Shown here: positions 32,679 to 41,799 of the stretch, one piece after another
Position numbering within the stretch: position 1 is the first letter of the stretch
How the letters are laid out: each line of letters begins with the position of its first letter
Assembly (NCBI GenBank): GCA_024400915.1
Contig: JAKSLX010000019.1
Location: forward strand, 1 to 57,159
Source: Treponema sp.
Lineage (GTDB): Bacteria > Spirochaetota > Spirochaetia > Treponematales > Treponemataceae
DNA length: 57,159 nt
Reading direction: 5' to 3'
The notes under the pieces: generated by a model
Seen by the model: the letters and a program-made list of their open reading frames with translations, nothing else
What the model was told of the DNA's origin: nothing
The model's database searches: none
Made by a program: the position numbers and the translations under genes

Positions 32679-33554
32679 TCAGTTGAATCCACCTGCAAGG
32701 TCGCGGAACTTTGGAACTGTGTCCCATATCTTTTTAAGTTCATGAAAATTCTTTTCAGGCTCAAGCATCAGTTCCGCAAGATCATCAAGTTCTTTGTACT
32801 GCTGTTCCGAAAGATCATAATTGCATTCTTCAAGATAACGGGGTTTATGCCAGAAGAAAATTTCATCATTCATCAGGGAATGAAAGTCAAAGAACATTCC
32901 CCAGAGAGCTGCCTTGATTCCGTAGGTAGGAGGGTTTGAGGCATGGCGGATCTGTTCGGTTTTAAAATTTCCTTTCCTGAGACCAAGGTAGGCCTGTGCA
33001 CCAAAGATGAATCTATCACGGGAAAAATCAAATGGATCAAAGTCAATTTTTTCCTCGCAGCAATCGGCATCAGTCAAAATCCAGCGTCCTGATTTTTCAT
33101 CAAACCATTCTGTAATCCAGTGGTCAAAGGCTGTCGTTCCGTCGGAAATATATGGGGCAAATCCACTTCTTGCACGGGCAGGAATTCCTTTTGCCTTTAA
33201 TATCGAAGCAAGAAGGATTGCCTGTTCACGGCAGCAGAGGTGGAGCTTGTCTTTTGTTTTTCTTTCAAGGCTGTAGTTTTTATCGCGGCGAAGAAGCTCA
33301 TGCATGATTGATCCTGCAGTATGAAACCTTTCGTTTTCAAAAAGCAATGCATCGAATGGAATCTCCGAAAGTTCAACCTCATCTGCACGGATTCCGTTCC
33401 TTGCATTTATTATTGCCACGGGATGAATTATCTGCCTGCGCTGAAGCAAGGCAAGCTCCTTTACATCGTCGGTCAGATTTTTTGCAAAATTTTCATAAGG
33501 CCCAAGATAGGTAAAGGCACTTGTCTGTCTGTAAAAATAAAGAACGTCACTCAT
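32679..33554 (-). CDS. Transglutaminase-like cysteine protease-fold protein
   Basis: A 291-residue cytosolic protein with a transglutaminase-like core: Cys in LHLCCREQAILLASILKAKGIPAR, His in TTAFDHWITEWFDE, Asp in RWILTDAD, in the Cys-His-Asp order of the family. It could be a peptidase or amidase; the substrate is unknown. I chose the Met at 33554 because AGGAGA lies seven bases upstream; an earlier Met overlaps that site. It is downstream of rsmE on the same strand by about 100 bases. Confidence 0.85.
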   Translation of the reverse strand: MSDVLYFYRQTSAFTYLGPYENFAKNLTDDVKELALLQRRQIIHPVAIINARNGIRADEVELSEIPFDALLFENERFHTAGSIMHELLRRDKNYSLERKTKDKLHLCCREQAILLASILKAKGIPARARSGFAPYISDGTTAFDHWITEWFDEKSGRWILTDADCCEEKIDFDPFDFSRDRFIFGAQAYLGLRKGNFKTEQIRHASNPPTYGIKAALWGMFFDFHSLMNDEIFFWHKPRYLEECNYDLSEQQYKELDDLAELMLEPEKNFHELKKIWDTVPKFRDLAGGFN

Positions 33555-33654
33555 ATGCTTCTCCTGCATCTGGAATTTGATTTCATTCTAGTGCTGGAGA
33601 AAACATTCTTCCTGTCATTTTTAAATTTGTTTTGTCAGGTTGATTTTATAAAAA

Positions 33655-34389
33655 CTAGGCCAGGCATCCCATGCTGTTGAGGATGATGCTTGCGGCAACG
33701 GTTGCTGCAGTTTCAGTGCGCATGACACGGCTACCCATTCCAAGCAAGGTAAATCCGTTTTCCTTCATGAGCTGGCGTTCCTTTGCTGTCCATCCACGCT
33801 CACTTCCGATGGCGGCACAGGCACCTTCCCCACTGTTGAATTCAAGGGAACCAAGAGTTGCTGTCGGTTCAATGTTATCGAGGGCGCAAAGCTTGATGCC
33901 CGGATTGGAATTTTCCTTTATGAAGTCAAGGCATTCCTTTAATGATTTGTGGATGAAAAGCTCTGGCACATGAGTGCTTGCAGCCTGAACGGTTCCGTCC
34001 AAAAGCATTTTTGTTCCTGCATCTGTAGTTGCAAGATCACTGCTAAGGTAGGATTTTTCTGTAAGCTCGGTTTTTGTAAGGTGAACTTCCGAAACGCCCA
34101 GGGCAGCCATATCACGCAGAAGGCGTTTAAGCTGAATGGGGCGTGGAAATCCGATTATCATTTTTAAAGGGAAAAGATTTTTTCCATCTGTCTCTTCTGC
34201 AAAAGAAAAGAAAATTTTTCCATCTTCGATTTTTTCAATCGTTGCTTTTCCAGCCTTGCCTCCGATTACGCCTGCAGAAAAAGATTCCCCTTCTTTTTTA
34301 TGGAGAACCTTTATCAGATGCTGCGCACGTTCATCGGCAGTGCTCAGTGGATTATTTATTTCTTCACTTGTAAAAAGACAGATGTTCAT
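33655..34389 (-). CDS. rsmE: 16S rRNA m3U1498 methyltransferase
   Basis: A 244-residue SPOUT methyltransferase that N3-methylates U1498 of 16S rRNA. The N-terminal part is PUA-like (ERAQHLIKVLHKKEGESF). The family segment GFPRPIQLKRLLRDMAALGVSEVHL is in the middle. The knotted SAM-binding C-terminus reads AAIGSERGWTAKE and LLGMGSRVMRTETAATVA. AGGA precedes the ATG, 16 bases after the symporter gene, so they form one operon. Confidence 0.95.
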   Translation of the reverse strand: MNICLFTSEEINNPLSTADERAQHLIKVLHKKEGESFSAGVIGGKAGKATIEKIEDGKIFFSFAEETDGKNLFPLKMIIGFPRPIQLKRLLRDMAALGVSEVHLTKTELTEKSYLSSDLATTDAGTKMLLDGTVQAASTHVPELFIHKSLKECLDFIKENSNPGIKLCALDNIEPTATLGSLEFNSGEGACAAIGSERGWTAKERQLMKENGFTLLGMGSRVMRTETAATVAASIILNSMGCLA

Positions 34390-34405
34390 TTCTATTCCTG
34401 CAAGA

Positions 34406-35635
34406 TTAAATGTACTTTCTGAGTTCCTGATGGTGAACAGTCTTTGTCTTTACTGCAACAATGTAGGAACCGAAGATTGCCGTAAGGGCATCGATACCTG
34501 CTGCAAAGGCACAGATTACAGGCGCCGCATTTTTCAAAAGAAGATATCCAGATTCAAAGTTGCGTCCGTAAATCAAACACATTGCCGTTACTGCAATGAA
34601 AGGTCCACCACATGGAATTCCTGCAAGTGCAAAAGAAAGAAGGAAAGAAATTCCGCCGATCCAGAAAACATCTGTTACAGGAATGCCAAGACTTGAGTAA
34701 GAGCGTAAAATCAAAACAAAGCTGATTGTCTGAACAAGGGCTGCTCCACCGCGACCAAAAATCGAGAACAGTGGGAAAGCAAAGGCATTTACCCTTCTCT
34801 TGATTCCCAGAGATTCCTTACCGTGACGAAGATGAAGGGCAAGTGCAAGGTTTGTGTCTCCGCTGAAGAAAGCCGTGATAAAAGGACAGACACCTGCATA
34901 AAGAACCTTGAATGGATGAAGTTCATGGCAGAAGAATCTTAAAATCAACGGATAGATAACAAAAGCAACCAAAAGCAAAAGCACAAAAAGCATCAGGATA
35001 AGGCTATTGAAAACTCCGGTCTTCATGGTTGCAATGAATTCAAGTGTCCAGCGGAACATTACAGCGATCATTCCAATTGCAAGTATTTCCGTAAAGAATG
35101 ACATCACGATATAGAATACCTTGCTCAAAGAATCAAAAAGACCAACTGCAGATTTAGATGCGTTCAAGTCGCTTGCCGAACCTGCCCCTGCAAGGAATGC
35201 AAATACAAAACAAGGGAAAAGATATACACCATCAATCAATGCCTCAAATCCTGAATGAGGGAAAATCTTTGTAACAAGGGTACGCCATGTAAATGGAACG
35301 ACTTCGCTGATTTTTTCAGTTGTAATTGGAATTCTTGGAAGCTTGATGATGAGTGCCGAAATAAGACCGATAATCATAAGTCCCAGTGAAGAAGCAACTA
35401 TTACTCCCAAAGTCCATCCTGCCGTCCTGTAAAGCTGTTTTTCATCACGAAGCTTGAAAGCAGAAACTGCAACGGAAAAGAAAAGGACAGGAACGAGAGT
35501 ATAACGTCCTACGCGAATTACAAGGTCTACGATAAAATCAAGAGTAGCCTGAGACTGAACGCTTGATGGAGGAAGAATCAAAGCAAGAACAAGACCTACC
35601 CCAATTCCGATAAGATACTTTAACCACAATTTCAT
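34406..35635 (-). CDS. Dicarboxylate/amino acid:cation symporter (DAACS family)
   Basis: A 409-residue inner-membrane transporter of the GltP/DctA/SstT family. It shows the N-terminal YLIGIGVGLVLALILPP, two re-entrant loop regions, and GGAALVQTISFVLIL and AGIPCGGPFIAVTAMCLIYG in the late core. It probably takes up glutamate, aspartate or serine with Na+ or H+. Serine-rich HP1 is replaced by FSGDTNLALALHLRHG, so the exact substrate is open. Promoter TTGCGG-17-GATAAT puts transcription at the ATG. Confidence 0.88.
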   Translation of the reverse strand: MKLWLKYLIGIGVGLVLALILPPSSVQSQATLDFIVDLVIRVGRYTLVPVLFFSVAVSAFKLRDEKQLYRTAGWTLGVIVASSLGLMIIGLISALIIKLPRIPITTEKISEVVPFTWRTLVTKIFPHSGFEALIDGVYLFPCFVFAFLAGAGSASDLNASKSAVGLFDSLSKVFYIVMSFFTEILAIGMIAVMFRWTLEFIATMKTGVFNSLILMLFVLLLLVAFVIYPLILRFFCHELHPFKVLYAGVCPFITAFFSGDTNLALALHLRHGKESLGIKRRVNAFAFPLFSIFGRGGAALVQTISFVLILRSYSSLGIPVTDVFWIGGISFLLSFALAGIPCGGPFIAVTAMCLIYGRNFESGYLLLKNAAPVICAFAAGIDALTAIFGSYIVAVKTKTVHHQELRKYI

Positions 35636-35641
35636 GTTTTG

Positions 35642-35670
35642 ATTATCTTATTTTTAGGACTTTTCCGCAA
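35642..35670 (-). promoter_or_regulatory. Promoter of DAACS symporter-rsmE operon, leaderless type
   Basis: On the minus strand TTGCGG, 17 bases, GATAAT, then six bases to the ATG. Confidence 0.6.
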
Positions 35671-35751
35671 CAATGATGACAATCGAAGGTCTAATTTAGG
35701 AGGCACCCATTACAGTTTTTTTCATTTCAACTATATGTTACAATGGCTCCC

Positions 35752-35979
35752 ATGGGTAGCATTTTAATCAAAGACACAACTAAAGAAGAAAGAGCAAAGA
35801 TTGTTGCCGAAGCACTTGGCGATGATTACGAACTGGGCTGCGGTTTTGAATCCACAGGAATCGACTATCAGCTTTACATCGACGGAGAGAAAGAACTCCG
35901 TGAACTGAACATGGAAGCCAACTGCGGTTTTGAAGTTGCCTTTCCTGATGATGTTTCACGCCCAGGCTGCGGGATGTAA
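35752..35979 (+). CDS. Small cysteine-bearing conserved-looking protein
   Basis: A 75-residue protein that I do not recognise. A twice-used CGFE pattern (LGCGFESTGIDYQLYIDGE and ANCGFEVAFPDD) and a C-terminal GCGM suggest a small metal- or redox-linked fold, but that is inference. The frame opens three codons earlier at 35743. I prefer MGSILIKDTTKEER as the N-terminus, but no clear ribosome site decides. Its stop is 21 bases before the GH5 gene in the same direction. Confidence 0.65.
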   Translation: MGSILIKDTTKEERAKIVAEALGDDYELGCGFESTGIDYQLYIDGEKELRELNMEANCGFEVAFPDDVSRPGCGM

Positions 35980-36000
35980 TTATTTTTCTCGGAGAAAATC

Positions 36001-37707
36001 ATGAAAAAAATTTTTACCACAATACTATCATTCCTCTGCTGTCTTGGTGCATTTGCAGAAAAAAATGTTCCACACGTAGAAGTTACCATGCCCTTTCACA
36101 AAGGTGTAAACCTTTCCAATTGGCTTGAACCATGGTATGGACTTTCCGTAAGCAGCAATTTTTTTGGAAGACAGGATTTTGAAGACATGAAGAGCATAGG
36201 CGTTGAAATCGTCCGCGTGCCTATTCATTTCGAAGCCTTTTCTTCAAAGGATCCCGATTTTATTATCGATGAAAAATTATGGAAGATAATTGACGAGACA
36301 GTCGCCTGGTGTACAGAACTTAAACTCTACATGATCATCGACATGCACAACGACTGCAACGGAAATACAAAAACCCGTCCTGATGTTGAAAAGATGCTCA
36401 ATAAAATCTGGCCTCAGATTGCAGAGCGCTACAAGAATTCATCAGAATATGTTCTTTATGAAGTACACAATGAACCCCATTTTAAAAGCGGCAATTTGAA
36501 TGCAGACATCGACAAGTGGGGAAAAATTCAGGGCAGGATTTTAAAGCTCATCAGAACCATCGATACAAAGCATACAGTTATCGTAGGTGCGGAAAACTGG
36601 AACAATATTGAAGCCCTCCTTAAGCTTCCTGATTACAAGGATGACAACATCATCTACAACTTCCATGATTACTCTCCATTCTTCTTTACCCATCAGGGAG
36701 CAGCTTGGACCGATTTGAAAAACATCAAGAATATTCCTTTCCCTTATGACAAGGACAAGATGCCTCCATTCCCAAACAATGAATCACCATCAGTTAAGCA
36801 GCTCTATAAGAATTATGAACTTGATTCAAGCGAAGAAGTTCTCTGCAAGCCTTTGAATGATGCCGTAAATTTTGCAAACAAAAGAAAGGTAGCCCTCATG
36901 TGCAATGAATTCGGCGTAGACATGACACATCCTGACAATCAGGAAAGAATCAACTGGTACAGGCTTAAGAACAAGTGGATGGATGAAAGAAACATCATCC
37001 GCATCAGCTGGGATTACAAGGCTTCTTTTGGAATTTTCAACACAGGCAGTTTGTCACAGCAGTTTCCTCAGGATGTAAATGTTGATTTGATTGAAGCAAT
37101 GGGCTACAAAATGCCAAAGAATATTCAGCCTAGAACTGCAGGCTGGCTTAACAATTCCTTTGAAAACGGCGAATACAAAATATTCAGAAATACTCTTGCA
37201 AAGAACATCCTGCCGATTTCATATCTCAACGGCGGAAAATCAACAGCAGCCTTTGATGCAGTTTCTGAAAACAATGAACTGTGCATTTCCATTCCGGAAG
37301 CAAAACCTTATGAAGCTCTCAGACTAGATTTCCTTGGAGCAGAAGACTTTACTTCCCTTGTAAACAGCGGCCTTTCCCTTGAATTTGAAGTTAAGACAAC
37401 ACAGAAAGATTTTAAGCTTGACGTTTACTTTATGGATAAGGAAGATTCTTCAAAAGGTAAGGACGGGCTTGAATGGAGATGCAAAATTTCCCTTGGACCA
37501 AAAGACAAGGTAAACGACGGCAAATGGCACAAGATAAAAGTTCCATTAAATGATTTTGAAGACTACGGAGCCTGGAGCAATTCCATGAACAGATGGTTCC
37601 CTGGCGAAGGTCTTTTCAAGTGGAATAAAGTCTGCCAGCTTGTCATTGATTTTTCCGACAACGGACAGAACAAGGAAGTCTGCTTCAAGAACATTGTAAT
37701 AAAGTAA
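36001..37707 (+). CDS. Secreted GH5 glycoside hydrolase with C-terminal carbohydrate-binding-like domain
   Basis: A 568-residue exported enzyme: signal peptide 1-19, GH5 cellulase-fold barrel about 30-360, and a beta-rich domain of about 200 residues at the C-terminus that looks like a carbohydrate-binding module of the CBM11/CBM30 kind. Acid/base E158 is in YEVHNEPHF and nucleophile E303 in LMCNEFGVD. The N-terminal GVNLSNWLEPWYG and WDYKASFGIFN fit GH5. It probably cleaves beta-glucan or mannan, which suits a fibre-rich gut. GGAGA precedes the ATG, and a good terminator follows. Confidence 0.93.
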   Translation: MKKIFTTILSFLCCLGAFAEKNVPHVEVTMPFHKGVNLSNWLEPWYGLSVSSNFFGRQDFEDMKSIGVEIVRVPIHFEAFSSKDPDFIIDEKLWKIIDETVAWCTELKLYMIIDMHNDCNGNTKTRPDVEKMLNKIWPQIAERYKNSSEYVLYEVHNEPHFKSGNLNADIDKWGKIQGRILKLIRTIDTKHTVIVGAENWNNIEALLKLPDYKDDNIIYNFHDYSPFFFTHQGAAWTDLKNIKNIPFPYDKDKMPPFPNNESPSVKQLYKNYELDSSEEVLCKPLNDAVNFANKRKVALMCNEFGVDMTHPDNQERINWYRLKNKWMDERNIIRISWDYKASFGIFNTGSLSQQFPQDVNVDLIEAMGYKMPKNIQPRTAGWLNNSFENGEYKIFRNTLAKNILPISYLNGGKSTAAFDAVSENNELCISIPEAKPYEALRLDFLGAEDFTSLVNSGLSLEFEVKTTQKDFKLDVYFMDKEDSSKGKDGLEWRCKISLGPKDKVNDGKWHKIKVPLNDFEDYGAWSNSMNRWFPGEGLFKWNKVCQLVIDFSDNGQNKEVCFKNIVIK

Positions 37708-37732
37708 TTTTTTTAATCTTTTTAAGAATCAT

Positions 37733-37768
37733 AAATGCAGTTTCCCAAAGGATGCTGCATTTTTTTTC
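37733..37768 (+). terminator. Terminator after GH5 gene
   Basis: ATGCAG/CTGCAT arms with a 14-base loop, followed by eight T. Confidence 0.8.
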
Positions 37769-37772
37769 ATAT

Positions 37773-37814
37773 AAAAAACCTTCAGGACCCGTCCTCCTTA
37801 ACGGATCCTGAAGG
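37773..37814 (-). terminator. Terminator of the glycine-zipper protein gene
   Basis: Arms CCTTCAGGACCCGT and ACGGATCCTGAAGG, 13 of 14 paired, with an A-run at 37773-37778 that becomes a T-run on the minus strand. Confidence 0.9.
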
Positions 37815-37848
37815 CCAACCCTCCGATTATATTTTCATATGCAATTTT

Positions 37849-38373
37849 TTAGTTTGCTGCTGCCGCAATTGTTAATCCGATAATGCCTCCAATGATTGCA
37901 CCTGCTGCAAGGGATGCTCCGTCAATTTCTGCATGAACAGGTTTTACCTCAACTTCCTTTACTACAGTAACAGTTGCAGGCCTTGTTGTGGTCTTAACGA
38001 CTGTTGCTGGCTTGCAGGATGTCTGTCCAGGATGCTTGATCACCTCCACCTTCTTTACAACTGGAGCAGGTGCTGGTTTGCAGGCTGTCTTTGGAACCTT
38101 TGGAGCTTCGTGCTTTGTCACATGGCGTCTTTTGTTTTCATTTTCTCTCTTATGACCGATTTCCTTCTTTGGTGCAGGTTTTGCGTGATTCTTTGAAGCT
38201 ACCTTTTTAGGTTCTTCCTTAACAGTCTTTGTTGTAGTAGTTGTTGTTACTGTTTTAGTTGTCACAGTCTTGCTCTGTGTTGTCTTGTTACCATTTGCAG
38301 GCTTTGCAAATGCCGATGCTGTTCCAAGTGTAATGATAGAAATAATAGCGAATGTCTTTACTGTTGTTTTCAT
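37849..38373 (-). CDS. Exported low-complexity Lys/Thr/Pro/Val-rich protein with glycine-zipper tail
   Basis: A 174-residue protein. It has a Sec signal (residues 1-23, ending ASAFA). The middle is almost wholly Lys, Thr, Val and Pro, with TTTTTTKTVK, APKKEIGHKRE and several KPA units. The last 25 residues are a glycine-zipper-like hydrophobic helix (AAGAIIGGIIGLTIAAAA). Cysteine-bearing CKPA units occur twice. The basic stalk may contact peptidoglycan or nucleic acid and the tail may insert in a membrane. I do not recognise a family. AAGGAG supports the start. Confidence 0.8.
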   Translation of the reverse strand: MKTTVKTFAIISIITLGTASAFAKPANGNKTTQSKTVTTKTVTTTTTTKTVKEEPKKVASKNHAKPAPKKEIGHKRENENKRRHVTKHEAPKVPKTACKPAPAPVVKKVEVIKHPGQTSCKPATVVKTTTRPATVTVVKEVEVKPVHAEIDGASLAAGAIIGGIIGLTIAAAAN

Positions 38374-38522
38374 AATTAAACTCCTTGAAGGGCAGGCCGT
38401 TGGGATTTGTTTTGTTTTCCCTGCTCTTCATCTTATGGTTTAACTATACATCAACAACCTTCTGGCGTATTTAGAAGGCACTTAGAATAAAATTAAAGGT
38501 TTTTAAGAATTGAAAATACTTT

Positions 38523-39248
38523 TTATAGTCCAAGGGCGCGAATTTTTTCATCGGGCAATTCAAAATGCTGATAGTCCTTGCATGAATCCCAGTCACCACC
38601 CCATTCAAATCCGTGCTCTGCAAAAAGTCTGCAGCATAAATCATCTTCCGTAAGCTTGTGTGGAAATTCCTTTTCACGGTCTACATATTCAGTTGCAGTA
38701 GCAGGTTCAACATTCATCCTGCCGTTCACTTCCTTGATGTAGGGATTGTAAAGAGGATTGATGTCCACAGCCACTCCAAGCCCATGCTTTGAGACCTTTG
38801 TAGTAAAAGATATGAACCTGAAGTTGAAGCTTGAAGAATTGTTGTCCCTCATGGAACTTTCATCGTCAGCATCGTATTCATCTATGAGACGCATTTTTTC
38901 AATCTGATACTTATTGCTGTAAAGGACACGGAAAATTTCAAGGAGGTCTTCTGCTATAACTTTGTTGCAGACCAGTTCCCCTTCATGAACCTTGCCGTCA
39001 AATCCAACATGAAGAATGTGAAGATAACGAAGGTCTTCCCTTTCAATGGTGCAATCTGCCTTGTAGGATTTTCCCTGCATGAATTCAAAAATGTCATCGG
39101 GAATTTCCATTGAGTAAAAGGAATCCTTGAATTCCATTCGTTCACCTCTTGTATTAAAGCCATAACAAAAAACAAAGGTTGCGCAGAATGCCATTAAGAC
39201 AGCCGCCACAACCTTATGTTTATTTTTTAAAATTTTTCTGCAGTCCAA
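38523..39248 (-). CDS. M15-family peptidase (CwlK/VanY-like), membrane-anchored
   Basis: A 241-residue protein with an N-terminal signal-anchor (about 12-30), then an M15 zinc peptidase core: SKHGLGVAVDINP gives His and Asp ligands, and DYQHFELP gives the second His, in the HxxxxxxD...HxE order of L-Ala-D-Glu endopeptidases and D,D-carboxypeptidases. It probably trims peptidoglycan stem peptides in the periplasm. Its gene starts at the base after the DUF1846 stop, so the two are co-transcribed. Confidence 0.88.
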   Translation of the reverse strand: MDCRKILKNKHKVVAAVLMAFCATFVFCYGFNTRGERMEFKDSFYSMEIPDDIFEFMQGKSYKADCTIEREDLRYLHILHVGFDGKVHEGELVCNKVIAEDLLEIFRVLYSNKYQIEKMRLIDEYDADDESSMRDNNSSSFNFRFISFTTKVSKHGLGVAVDINPLYNPYIKEVNGRMNVEPATATEYVDREKEFPHKLTEDDLCCRLFAEHGFEWGGDWDSCKDYQHFELPDEKIRALGL

Positions 39249-40727
39249 TTATATCGTGCTCTTCTTGAGAACTGGTTCGCAGGTAACGTCAACGCCAAGC
39301 TTCTTGAAAATCTTTCTGTCGATTTCACTGAGCATTACAGTTGTATGCACCTGGCATCCCTTGAACTTTGGAAGGACTTCAATTGCCTTCCTACAGTTTT
39401 CATCGCTCTTTGAAAGCATTGCAAGGGCAACAAGAACTTCATCGGTATGAAGCCTTGGATTTTTTCCGCGGAGGTATTCCACCTTCATGTTCTGGATAGG
39501 TTCAATCATTTCTGCAGGGATGAGCTTTACGCTGTGGTCGATTCCTGCAAGATGCTTTGTTGCATTGAGGATAAGGGCTGCGCTTGTTCCAAGGAGGCTT
39601 GAAGTTTCTGAAGTAATGATTGTTCCGTCTGCAAGTTCAATTGCAGCACAAGGAGTATCATTTCCAGTCTTTGCCGAACGTTCCTTTGCTGCAACAGTAA
39701 CCTTTCTTTCGTCTGTGGTTACATTTGCCTGCTGCATCAAAAGTTCAAGCTTATCCACTTCTGTTTCCGAAGCCTTTCCTTCTGCAAGCTGATTAAGTCC
39801 TGTGTAATAGCGGCGGATGATTTCCTGTTTTGAAGCTTCGCAGCATGCATCGTCATCAAAGATACAGTTGCCTGCCATGTTTACGCCCATGTCTGTTGGG
39901 CTCTTGTATGGATTGCTTCCGTAGATTCCCTTGAAGATTGCATCGAGAACTGGATAGATTTCAATGTCACGGTTGTAGTTTACGGTTGTAACTCCATAAG
40001 CTTCAAGGTGCCATGGGTCGATCATGTTAACATCGTTCAAGTCTGCAGTAGCAGCTTCGTAGGCAATGTTTACAGGATGCTTCAATGGAATGTTCCAAAT
40101 AGGGAATGTCTCAAACTTTGCATAGCCTGCCTTAACGCCGCGCTTGTTTTCCTGATAAAGCTGGCTCAAGCAGGTTGCCATTTTTCCAGATCCTGGTCCT
40201 GGTGCCGTAATGACAACAAGTGGACGGGAAGTTTCAATGTATTCGTTCTTGCCGTAACCTTCGTCGCTGCAGATAAGGTTTACATTTGAAGGATATCCAG
40301 GGATCACATAGTGAACATAAGTTTTGATGTTCATCTTTTCAAGCTTAGCACGGAAAATATCTGCCGCTGTCTGTCCTGAATAATGAGTGATGCAGACACT
40401 GCCGACCATAAGACCGCGGTTCTGGAATTCATTCCTAAGGCGGATTACATCCATGTCATAAGTAATTCCAAGGTCGCCGCGGATCTTGTTCTTTTCAATA
40501 TCAACTGCGCTGATTACGATTACGATTTCAGCAACGTCAGAAAGCTGCATGAGCATCTTGAGTTTGCTGTCTGGCTGGAATCCTGGAAGAACGCGGGATG
40601 CATGGAAGTCATCGAAAAGCTTGCCACCGAATTCAAGGTAAAGCTTGTCGCCAAATTTAGAAATTCTTTCCTTAATGTGTTCTGACTGAATCTTCAGATA
40701 CTTGTCGTTGTCAAATCCGTTTTTCAT
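39249..40727 (-). CDS. DUF1846 family protein
   Basis: A 492-residue cytosolic protein that matches DUF1846 over its whole length (N-terminal FDNDKYLKIQSEHIKERI, the GDLGITYDMDVIRL segment, and TAPGPGSGKMATCLSQLYQE, a P-loop-like turn). The family is widespread in Firmicutes and other anaerobes and its biochemical role is not firmly known; a nucleotide-dependent function is suggested by the GPGSGK turn. There is no clear ribosome site; TAATAT lies ten bases before the ATG. Confidence 0.93.
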   Translation of the reverse strand: MKNGFDNDKYLKIQSEHIKERISKFGDKLYLEFGGKLFDDFHASRVLPGFQPDSKLKMLMQLSDVAEIVIVISAVDIEKNKIRGDLGITYDMDVIRLRNEFQNRGLMVGSVCITHYSGQTAADIFRAKLEKMNIKTYVHYVIPGYPSNVNLICSDEGYGKNEYIETSRPLVVITAPGPGSGKMATCLSQLYQENKRGVKAGYAKFETFPIWNIPLKHPVNIAYEAATADLNDVNMIDPWHLEAYGVTTVNYNRDIEIYPVLDAIFKGIYGSNPYKSPTDMGVNMAGNCIFDDDACCEASKQEIIRRYYTGLNQLAEGKASETEVDKLELLMQQANVTTDERKVTVAAKERSAKTGNDTPCAAIELADGTIITSETSSLLGTSAALILNATKHLAGIDHSVKLIPAEMIEPIQNMKVEYLRGKNPRLHTDEVLVALAMLSKSDENCRKAIEVLPKFKGCQVHTTVMLSEIDRKIFKKLGVDVTCEPVLKKSTI

Positions 40728-40841
40728 ACGGGATTAAATATTATCACCATGAGATTTTTTTTTCAATTTGTCGATACATCGAAAAGAAAAAAAGCCAGCA
40801 CATTCCTGCACTGGCCTTTCTCAGTAATGGTCTATCTGAAA

Positions 40842-41621
40842 TTAGAATACTGTCACAACTTCACCGTTGGCATATTTTCCAGAAACATAGTCCTTGATTT
40901 TCTGGCTCTGAAGTGCCTTTACGAGTGCCTTGATTGCAGCATCGTTCTGGCGTCCATCCTTTACTGCAACGATGTTTACATAAGGTGATTCAGCACCTTC
41001 AACAAAAAGTCCGTCCTTTGTTGCAGAAAGACCTGCTGGGATTGCATAGTTTCCGTTGATTACTGCTGCATCAACATCTGCAAGAACACGTGGAAGAGAA
41101 GCTGCTTCAATTTCCTTGAACTTAAGCTTCTTTGGGTTCTTCTTGATGTCAAGAACTGTTGCTGTGATTCCAGCTGACTTATCAAGTTCGATGAGTCCTG
41201 CAGCCTGAAGAAGAAGAAGTGCACGGCCTTCGTTTGTTGGATCGTTAGGAATTGCAACTGTTGCCTTCTTCTTGAGGTCATTAAGCGACTTTACCTTTTT
41301 TGAGTAAACTGCGATTGGTTCAACATGGATGCCGCCTGCATTTACAAGGTGGAATCCTCTTTCCTTGTTGAATGAATCAAGATATGGAAGGTGCTGGAAG
41401 AAGTTTGCGTCGATTTCTCCAGATTCAAGTGCTTCGTTTGGAATTACATAGTCTGTAAAATCTACAACAACAAGATCTACTCCTTCTGCCTTAAGGTCTT
41501 CCTTGATGAGGTTAAGGAATGCTGCGTGTGGCTCTGGAGTTGCTCCTACCTTGAGTTTTGTCTGTGCAAAAAGCGATGTTGCAGCGATAAGGGCTGCTGC
41601 CAAAGTAATAATTTTCTTCAT
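40842..41621 (-). CDS. metQ: MetQ-type D-methionine-binding protein
   Basis: A 259-residue periplasmic binding protein of the NlpA/MetQ family: VGATPEPHAAFL, then FFQHLPYLDSFNKERG and VAIPNDPTNEGRALLLLQ. It delivers methionine or a related ligand to MetNI. The signal (MKKIITLAAALIAATSLFAQ) lacks the lipobox Cys that most Gram-negative MetQ proteins have, so it is a soluble periplasmic form. GAGAGGA precedes the ATG. Its transporter genes metN-metI are 1.7 kb away on the same strand beyond an opposite-strand diguanylate cyclase. Confidence 0.93.
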   Translation of the reverse strand: MKKIITLAAALIAATSLFAQTKLKVGATPEPHAAFLNLIKEDLKAEGVDLVVVDFTDYVIPNEALESGEIDANFFQHLPYLDSFNKERGFHLVNAGGIHVEPIAVYSKKVKSLNDLKKKATVAIPNDPTNEGRALLLLQAAGLIELDKSAGITATVLDIKKNPKKLKFKEIEAASLPRVLADVDAAVINGNYAIPAGLSATKDGLFVEGAESPYVNIVAVKDGRQNDAAIKALVKALQSQKIKDYVSGKYANGEVVTVF

Positions 41622-41799
41622 TGTTTTTTCCTCTCTGTTACAAAAGATGTCTAGATATTAGCGAATTTCAAAACCTTTGTAAAATATTATATTGATATGC
41701 TTTGTTATAGATTTTATCTATATCTATTCTTGCTGGAACTAATCGAATCATCAGGTGCAACTCAAAATTGTGTGATATAATAATCTCAGGTGTAATATC

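Noticed and set aside
34136..34696. 186-codon plus-strand frame
   Set aside because: It lies antisense over the end of the symporter gene and the start of rsmE, with Cys- and Arg-rich shadow composition.
41622..41799. SAM riboswitch before metQ
   Set aside because: I looked for SAM-I-like paired helices and a terminator here and upstream of metN and saw nothing convincing.
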